Shown here one piece after another: positions 57,115 through 64,000 of a stretch of DNA of 64,000 nt. The notes under the pieces are model-generated. The model saw only the letters and a program-made list of their open reading frames with translations, was not told where the DNA came from and did no database searches. How positions within the stretch are numbered: position 1 is the stretch's first letter; each line of letters opens with the position of its first letter. The DNA is taken from positions 2,604,001 through 2,668,000 of the forward strand of contig JAKSGN010000035.1 in NCBI GenBank assembly GCA_024180945.1. The letters run 5' to 3'. The position numbers and the translations under genes were made by a program. Source of the DNA: Macrophomina tecta. Taxonomy: Eukaryota > Ascomycota > Dothideomycetes > Botryosphaeriales > Botryosphaeriaceae.

Positions 57115-58756
57115 CTACGGCTGACATCCCTTCATTGCGTCTCCCACTTTCGCCTCCCTGATACCCCTGTAGTCTCCTCTCTGTGCTCTCTTCATCGTTA
57201 GAGCCACAATCACAGCAGCGCCCACGCCCGACCCATCACGTGCAGCCACAAATTCAATGGGAGACCCAGCATCCTCGGGAAGGTCAAGAATGTCGTGTAG
57301 CGCCTGAGTCAGCCGCGCTCGGAAGCCTGGATATTCGGAGAAGACAGTGCCGTCTGCGCCCACCCGGCACTTATTCCAGCCGTTCTTCTTGGCCAGTGCA
57401 GCCACACCGCAGGCTGCTAGGCGAGCCGCTCGCGTGACGATAATTTCTGCAAGCCAACGGCAGACTTGCACCTCTGTCTCTGTAAGAACGACATTGAGCG
57501 TTCTCCGGAAGAGATCCACCGTGTCTTGAAGGTTTTCCGAGTTGTCGCTAGGGCAATGTCAGCATCATCTTTCCGTCAAATCCTGGTCGAACACACTCAC
57601 TTCTCAATCGTTGCTAGGAAGCCCGTGTCCAAGCAGTACGCCTCCTTCAGCTTGCTGAAATCCCGGTTTTTGAATGCTTCCATGCCAAAGTCTTCGACTA
57701 GCTCGAGCAGTGCCAGCCGGTAGAGCTCGCCGAGGTAGAACCCAGCGACCATCTTCTCGAAACGTTGCTGCCCGGGCCGCGGTGATTCTTGATCGACGAT
57801 CTCATCGTAGCGCGTGCGTGGCAGGACCTTCAAGTCGTTGTCGAAGGCGCCCCATTCGCAATTGATGGCCATCAGGGAGTCGGGGTCGGACTCGCCGATC
57901 TTTTCTATGCGCGCGCACTCTTCCATGTATGCCGCGTTGCAGCCTGTTGCAAAGATGCAACCTATCTTGATGCTCGGATCCGAGTATGCGGCAGCCATGA
58001 GCGTGCCGGTGGTGTCGTTCACAAGCGCAATAAGCTCGATCGGGAGGTTCTGCAGCGTCACATCAGCACAAAAGGCCAAGACCACAAACTGCCCGGCACA
58101 GCACTCACCCTTCTCTGCAATGCTGCCCTGAAAGACGGCACTACATCGTTCCCCTCGGCGCCCGCAATATCGAACCCCTTCGTCCACCTCTCCAGCACCC
58201 CGTGATCAATGTACTTCTGCATAACCGGATATGAGAACGTAAACCCCAACGGCAGCGTCTGCGTCTCCCGCCCGTCGTGTCGCTCCTCGAGATATTTCTC
58301 CAGGCATTCCGCGACGAACTCCCACAGGTCCTCCAGCGTCCCGTTCTTCATCCGCTGCGGGATCCGGTACTTGGACTGCGTCGTCTCGAACGCGCCTGCG
58401 CCCTTCAGCTCGACCTCGCACACGCGCACATTGGTGCCGCCCATGTCGATCGTCAGGATTGTGCCCGTCTCGTGGCCTGAAGGATACCCGATGCACCATG
58501 TCGGGTACATGGGGATCGTGCTGCCGCCGTCGGCGGACAGCCCGCGCCGCAGTTCGTCGGCGAAGTGGTCGGTGATTTGGACGAGCTTGGCGCGCGGCAC
58601 GGCGAAGGCGGACTCGACGCGCCTGGCGACGTTGTATGAGGAGGTTCCGGGCTCGAAGCGCTGCGGCTTGAGGGCTGAGGGGTCGGGCGTCGAGGTCGCC
58701 TCTGAGGCGGCGGAGCCCAGAGATGAAGGGGTGCGTGTGAGGATGGGAGACTTCAT
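57115..58756 (-). CDS. Hexokinase
   Basis: Three exons on the minus strand, 58109-58756, 57601-58049 and 57115-57547; introns 59 and 53 nt. Product 509 aa. The start at 58756 (MKSPILTRTPSS) was chosen; the frame is open to an ATG at 58897 with no conserved content. Motifs: TIDMGGTNVRVCEVEL (phosphate 1), LPLGFTFSYPV and RWTKGFDIAGAEGNDVV (sugar-binding region; catalytic Asp in LVNDTTGTLMA), FATGCNAAYMEE, NCEWGAFD and the adenosine motif GSGVGAAVIVAL. FATGCNAAY replaces the common FGTGxNAAY/CNAAY Gly with Ala, and TIDMGGTN has Met for Leu, so it may be a divergent hexokinase-like (regulatory) member rather than the main enzyme. Reaction: ATP-dependent phosphorylation of hexoses in the cytosol. 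Confidence 0.92.
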
Positions 58757-59917
58757 GGTGGAGGTTGACTTGTGGATTATGGTAGATGGTCTTGGGAATC
58801 GACTGATAGAAGGGAAGAGGGGTATCGTTCGAACGCTGCTAAAAAGAAAAGCACAATTGTTTGAATGTTCCTTGAAGGAGAAAGAGCCGCAGTTCAATCA
58901 ATGAAATCTAGAGCAGCATGAGTCGCCGCCATATATGTACACAGATTGGTCTAAAGGGTTACTTTTCATAGTTATGACGCAGCACCAATGACAAGGGAAT
59001 AACAGAGCTCTGAGTCTGAAAAACTGGAGGGCCTCCATGCATCTGATGCAGGGATTACGTCGATGGCTCTGTTGTTACCGCCATGGCCCCACTGCGCCGA
59101 GTCTCCACCGACTTTCCGGACGGGGAACGTGAGATGTAGCGTGAGAATACTATCTAGCATATTTCAGTAGGACAGTTTGCCACGCGTTGCGGTGAGCAAA
59201 GCATCATTGCTCGAGGCCCAGATGCAGAAGTGGTTTTGTGGACGGTCGGAAGGACGATCCAGCCAATTGGGTGCTCCTCGGCCTTGGTTTAATGCATTGC
59301 TTTCTTCGCCTACCAACACTTCTGATATTCTTCCTTTCCACACTTCTCGTCAACCACAGTTTCTGCGTGGTGCAATCGTGGTGTAAGCTAAAACGTGCAC
59401 CGGCTGATAATCTCACAAACTCTCAAGCATTCCTGCGCCGGACAGCAGTGTTTCATCGCCGAATAGCTTTTGTTAAGATCATTGCGCTCGCGTAACTGGG
59501 ACGAAAACATCAATAGACAACTGTGGGGGCTTGCCTATCAGCAATTCTAATGTGGGAGGCACCAACTGTGTAAGCTCAGATGCGCTGTGTTTGGAGTCAG
59601 CCCGAGTTAGACACATGATGCTCTAAAGTTCCCGAACCGAGGCATCTGCTTCTGCACGGGATAGTGCCTCAACGGCTTCCGCAGTTAATTTAACATCGCT
59701 GAACTTAATTCGAGTTCATCACAGCTCCTAAGGACGAAAGACTCGACCCCGCTAGGAGAATAAGCTAGGCTACTCTTCCACTTTTTAGTATTCAAACATA
59801 GTCTATCCACATTAATGGCTCGCCGAGTTTTTCTGAATCAAGCCCATTGACGATTATGCCCACCCGTTCTGAATCCCCCCAGTCTGAGTGCAAACGCAAG
59901 ACAACGCCCAAAACGCC
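58757..59917. promoter_or_regulatory. Divergent intergenic region
   Basis: 1.2 kb between hexokinase (minus) and the Fungal_N gene (plus). Promoters of both; nothing specific seen. Confidence 0.4.
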
Positions 59918-61444
59918 ATGGAACTTGCCGCTGCAATTACCAGTCTCAGCTGCAAAGCTTTCGTAATAGCCAACGATCTCTACGAACTCCGCGGTAAATA
60001 TAAGGACGCTGGTTCAACCATAGACGCTATCTGCCACGAGGTTGAAGTTGTTCGCGCTTCACTCTCCAGGGTCCAGCGCCTGCTGGAGAAAGATAGCGTC
60101 AAGGGAATGGACTTCAGAAATGATTTGCGGGACGTCTTCGACATGGCAATCACCGGCTGCACAGTAGTGCTGTCATGTTTGGATGGAGAGCCAAAGCCAA
60201 GTACCTATGGAAGGAGGAGACCATGATGGGCCTCCTGCAGAGGCTTCGCGGACAGCAGGGAGCCATATCTTTGTTGTTTCAGTCTTTGCAAATGTAATCA
60301 TCACACATTGGATACTGGAATGTTGCTGATTATCTACAGGGAGTCTCTTTCTGAGTTGCACCACCTTCTACAAGAACGAGCGGTGGAGATGAACTTGTCT
60401 CAAGCCGCAGACTATAGCTTGAGGAAAGCCCATCCCGACATCATCGTATCATGTTCTGTATTCAATGATCTGGACTCTGAGAGAGGCTCAATCATCAGCA
60501 ACACCGAGTTCTCGTTCGATGACGAGCTTACCAACTCGAAGGCGTACCGGCGAGCTCTCAGCACGGCGCATGGCAAGCGGCGCCTCAAGCCCCCGGAGCT
60601 TGTCTCTGTCCCGGAAAGCAGCAACGATGGGTTTGCTACAGAGCATGCATCCGCCATAGACACAAATGTCCAATTCAAGGTCGCCACGAGTGGATTAGGA
60701 GCTCCAACGTTATCATCCACAGCATCCGACCATCTTATGTCTCTAAACTTTACCGAACCTCCACCGGCGTATGAGCCGCCCCTCCCGGCGCTTACCACTT
60801 GCGCGACAACGACCAGTCGAAGGATCATACCATCCCCCACCCGAAGTATATCCTCGCCACTTTCAATCACCCTACCTCCCACGTCTCCCCCATCCCCCTC
60901 TTCATCATCCGCGCCAACAACACCAACCGGCATCTCCTCTAATCCCAGCGCCGGCACCACCACCGACCCTCTCTCCGCCGCCATTTCCAAATCCCTCGCC
61001 TCCTTCAAGCTCCGCGCCCTCACCGAGCACCCAGGCGTTCCGAACCGCCCACCCATCCCCCAAGCTCCCCGCCTGGACACCACAGCCGCCGAGAGCGAGA
61101 CTACGACCACATCCTCCCCGTCATCCGACCGCCCGCCTACCTCCTCGACAATAGATAACCATTCCAAAAACTTAGGGGGCAAGGCGACGCCGTCATCGCC
61201 ACCGACCAGGAAACAGATAAGAGGAAAAGCGCTGCGGCGCGCGCAGGAGAAGAGGGCTGATAGAAGGGCTGAGAGGCGGAGGAGAGGGGCGAAGGGTATG
61301 GATAAGATTCCAGAAGGACTGAGAGCGCCTTCGGCCCACAAGTTTGAGCCCTTGTCGTTTGGGGCTGGAGGTCCGCCACCGCCACCGCCGGGGTTGGGGC
61401 GAGGGTGTCCAGTGAGGAGGTGTGGGAGGAATGGGGGCGTTTGA
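59918..61444 (+). CDS. Fungal_N-domain protein (NLR-type N-terminus) with a disturbed conserved region
   Basis: Frame-keeping model: exons 59918-60163, 60241-60293 and 60340-61444, product 467 aa. Residues 1-82 (MELAAAITSLSCKAFVIANDLYELRGKYKDAGSTIDAICHEVEVVRASLSRVQ...FDMAITGC) match the Fungal_N domain found at the front of many fungal NLR-like and ankyrin proteins. The next conserved block, WRAKAKYLWKEETMMGLLQRLRGQQGA, is present in the DNA at 60186-60260 but in another frame, and the usual spacer of about 15-20 residues before it is missing. The model therefore removes half of this block as a 77-nt intron (GTAGTG...CTGCAG); alternatively the gene has a small deletion and is a pseudogene. 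The rest is helical (SLSELHHLLQERAVEM), then Pro/Ser/Thr-rich, basic (RKQIRGKALRRAQEKRADRR) and ends with a PPPPPPG stretch. No NACHT or repeats follow. Confidence 0.6.
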
Positions 61445-63008
61445 GTGTGGGGTTGGAGGGTGTGGTTGCTACGTTTCTCTTTTCGCGGATATAGCGGCTA
61501 TGCGGGGCATTTGAGTATTTGTTGTTGGGATGAATCTGTAATTATGCTGCCGGGGAGTGTTAGGCTCTGTGGATATGCCATTTGGAACATATGAATTGTG
61601 AAGTAGCCACGCCCATCCTGCTTCATGAAGCACACAGATCATGACAGTGGATACGGCGCTGATCGTCTTCGAATCGCTAGTCATCCACGCCCCAAACACC
61701 TCAGCCTCAGCGCAGCTCTCTACATCTCACCCAGCCCGCATTCCGACGCGCACGTCCAGCGTTCCAGTACAGTCTCGACCGGGGCTGAGTCGAGATAAAC
61801 TCAAGCTACAGGAGATCGCGCGAGCCCGATCCACCAGAACCGCGGACCCCATCCCCCCCTCCCCGCCGAAACACTTCGCAATCCCTTCGCCAACGCAGGA
61901 GAAATACGACCAACCGATCGACAACTCATCTGGGATTCTCGCTCCGGTTGGCCGACAGTGACACAAGGCTGCGCGCTCCTCACACGCAGCCGAAATCCTT
62001 ACACATGACCGAGGCTCGGAATACATGTTCCCCCCTTAACGCCGGGGTCAGCGCCACGCCGAGCTGATCGACTAGATCTTCGACGGGTACCTGCGTCTCT
62101 CTTTCTCTCCCGCAGCTAAGAAGATCCGATAGGCGGGCTGCCGATCTTCCGTAGTGCGTTTGGCTTTAGTGTTAACCCCAGCACTGTTTCGGAAAGGGGG
62201 GAAGTTGTGGATAGGTCCAGACCGCTCTACTCGCATGTGAATGGCTCAGTAGTAGTTTCACGAGTGATGCTGGGGACGTTGAGGCGCTAGTACTAGTGAA
62301 CAACTTCAACGTCGCACTAGTTATGGCGTTGATAAGGGGCATGCAGCCGGGCAAAGGGGAGGCGGGGGGAGAGAGAGAGGGGACGAGTTAAGGTACACAC
62401 GTGGTCGGGTGGAGTTTCCGGATGCCCGAAATCTGTCTAACAGAATTCACAATAGCCTAAAGGACGGGAGATGGCCGATTGGCATGCCGCCCAGGCCCCG
62501 TGCAGAGGTCGATCCAAGGGACCGATGATTTAGCCTGTAGAGTGAAGCGAGCGGTGACTACATGATATTGATTGCGTGCCGCTCATGTGTACCAGAGCTA
62601 TGGTTCGCTCAAATCATGTTACATGTCAGCATGTTGGTGCACCGATTACTTGGACGTAAAGTTTTGTGAGCGGTAGCTCGGACTGATGCAATTCTCATTG
62701 GCGACGAACGCGCTCTAACGTGGACTCGTAAACCCTCCCTCTTGGATAGACTTTCTCCTCTTCCATTCCACCTGCCATCAACAGGCCGACACTGTTGAAG
62801 TGAGCAGAGTACAAATAAAAACCTCAAGTGCTCACGCGTCATCTCGACGCAGAGGCGCCGCCGATCGCTTCTCGTAGAAAGCGACCACGACCCTCTTCGG
62901 CAGGAGAACGACGGCCACAACCACTCATTACCCATCGTCTATGAGGTATAATGCGGAAAAACAAATAGGAAATTCATGACCGATATATCATACTCCGATG
63001 CTTTTGTT
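61445..63008. other. Intergenic region between convergent genes
   Basis: 1.6 kb between the Fungal_N gene (plus) and the sugar transporter (minus). An isolated Ser/Pro-rich frame (61641-61961) is open from an ATG but has no supporting signal. Confidence 0.4.
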
Positions 63009-64000
63009 TCAGACCTTCTCCAAGTCACTGTCGTGCTCGACGCCTCCCTTCTCCTTGTCAACCGCGAACTCCTGTGGCATTGCGATTGGACGATTCTTGG
63101 CGAACTTGACGGTCGCAAAGACGGAGGGCGACTCGCGGAACATCATGTCGAGCTCCTCGAGGTTGCGGCCCATGGTTTCGGGGAAGAAAAAGTAGACGGA
63201 AAGAGGGATGCAGAAGGCGACGGACGCGTAGACAAGGTAGTACTTCCAGCCGATGCTGTCGAGAGCGACGGGGGTGACCATGATGACGACGAAGTTCCTA
63301 TTGAGAGAACAGAGATCAGTAACAAACTTTGGGAGCGCAGGATGGGTGGTTGTAACGTACCAGAGCCAGTGGTTGGCGGTGGAGATGGAAGACATGGCGA
63401 CACGGAGGCGGATGGGAGCGACCTCAGTGCAGTAGAGGAAGTTGGCACCCAAAAATCCGATGGGGACGAAGAAATTGAAGAGGTAGATGAAGCAGCCGGC
63501 GGCGATCTGAGCGGCGCGGTTCGAAGAGTCGAAAGAGGTGGTGATGGCAAGGCAAACCATGCAAATACACATGCCGCAACCGCTGAACATGAAGACCGCG
63601 CGACGGCCGAAGCGGTCGATGGTGAAGAAGGCGACGAAGGAGGACAGGAACTTCCAGGTCAGAGCACCACCGGAGAGAACGCGCGAAAGCTCAGCGCTCA
63701 TGCCAAGGTTCTGCTGGAAGAGGATGGAAGTGTAGACAGAGATGAGGTTGGAGCCGGACATTTGCTGGTAGAATTGGAGGAGCATGCAAAGGCCGAAGCG
63801 GTAGAGCAGCTTGTCCTCGCCCATGGTGAACATCTCCTTCATGGAGACAGCGCCGCTCTTGGCGGTCTCCTCCAAGGAGAGCTCAATGCCTGCAAGCTCG
63901 GCCTGAACCTCAAGAGCGTCTTCCTCGTGGCCTCTGAAGAGAGCAATAGCACGACGCGCCTCCTCGTTGCGAGCCTTGCGGACGAGCCATCGAGGAGACT
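63009..64000 (-). CDS. MFS sugar transporter (partial, N-terminus beyond the window)
   Basis: Two exons visible on the minus strand, 63361-64000 (continues past the edge) and 63009-63297, joined by a 63-nt phase-2 intron. The visible 309 or so residues cover the second half of a sugar porter. They start in SPRWLVRKARNEEARRA, the PESPRWL motif after helix 6, followed by helices 7-12 with LLQFYQQMSGSNLISVYT (the QQxxGxN sugar-binding motif of helix 7), DRFGRRAVFM, and FFFPETMGRNLEELDMMF (PETKGRxLEE). It should import a hexose or related sugar through the plasma membrane by proton symport. The C-terminal tail is short and acidic. The left half and the start codon are not in this window. Confidence 0.93.
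   Translation of the reverse strand, partial: SPRWLVRKARNEEARRAIALFRGHEEDALEVQAELAGIELSLEETAKSGAVSMKEMFTMGEDKLLYRFGLCMLLQFYQQMSGSNLISVYTSILFQQNLGMSAELSRVLSGGALTWKFLSSFVAFFTIDRFGRRAVFMFSGCGMCICMVCLAITTSFDSSNRAAQIAAGCFIYLFNFFVPIGFLGANFLYCTEVAPIRLRVAMSSISTANHWLWYVTTTHPALPKFVTDLCSLNRNFVVIMVTPVALDSIGWKYYLVYASVAFCIPLSVYFFFPETMGRNLEELDMMFRESPSVFATVKFAKNRPIAMPQEFAVDKEKGGVEHDSDLEKV

Noticed and set aside
61641..61961. 106-codon plus ORF beginning MTVDTALIVF
   Set aside because: Single Ser/Pro/Thr-rich frame with no splice partners, domain or promoter signal.

Overview
The window reads as nuclear DNA of a filamentous ascomycete (Pezizomycotina; a Dothideomycete is my guess, not proven). Nearly every gene is broken by short introns (about 40-120 nt) with GT...CTAAC/CTGAC...AG signals, intergenic DNA is long, and the genes are fungal: a white-collar-2 type PAS-GATA factor, an ascomycete laccase ending in DSGV, a septation-network Cdc14, a fungal DUF7025-type AAA ATPase and an NLR-type Fungal_N protein. 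There are no operons, CRISPR arrays or recognisable insertion sequences. All exon models below were joined by hand from splice signals and reading phase; each sums to a whole number of codons.

Layout. 0.5-1.7 kb: PAS-GATA regulator. 3.2-6.7 kb: large secreted repeat protein. 7.9-8.6 kb: ribosomal protein eL33 with a 10-nt exon. 8.9-10.7 kb: mitochondrial processing peptidase alpha. 11.4-13.4 kb: FHA-RING ubiquitin ligase (Dma type). 14.1-15.5 kb: magnesium-chelatase-like protein. 17.5-18.6 kb: Cdc14. 21.7-24.2 kb: AAA ATPase. 25.1-27.2 kb: laccase. 27.2-31.0 kb: gene-poor. 31.0-31.3 kb: tiny secreted ten-cysteine protein. 31.8-33.6 kb: MFS transporter. 35.6-37.5 kb: glycerol-3-phosphate acyltransferase. 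37.8-38.3 kb: tentative small gene. 38.4-39.2 kb: metallophosphoesterase. 39.5-40.4 kb: F-box-like/2EXR-type protein. 41.1-43.5 kb: copine-like VWA protein. 45.3-46.8 kb: double-PH protein. 47.4-51.0 kb: EFL1/Ria1 GTPase. 52.4-54.4 kb: unknown protein. 55.9-56.4 kb: small membrane protein. 57.1-58.8 kb: hexokinase. 59.9-61.4 kb: Fungal_N-domain protein with a disturbed frame. 63.0-64.0 kb: sugar transporter cut by the window edge.

Most genes are unrelated housekeeping functions: translation and ribosome maturation (eL33, EFL1), mitochondrial import (MPP alpha), cell-cycle control (Dma-type ligase and Cdc14, both linked to the septation network in fission yeast), lipid and sugar metabolism. 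The accessory part is 25-31.4 kb, where a secreted laccase and a secreted cysteine-dense mini-protein flank about 3.7 kb without recognisable genes. The ten-cysteine gene is the best candidate here for something undescribed: it is split over three small exons and no single open frame shows it.
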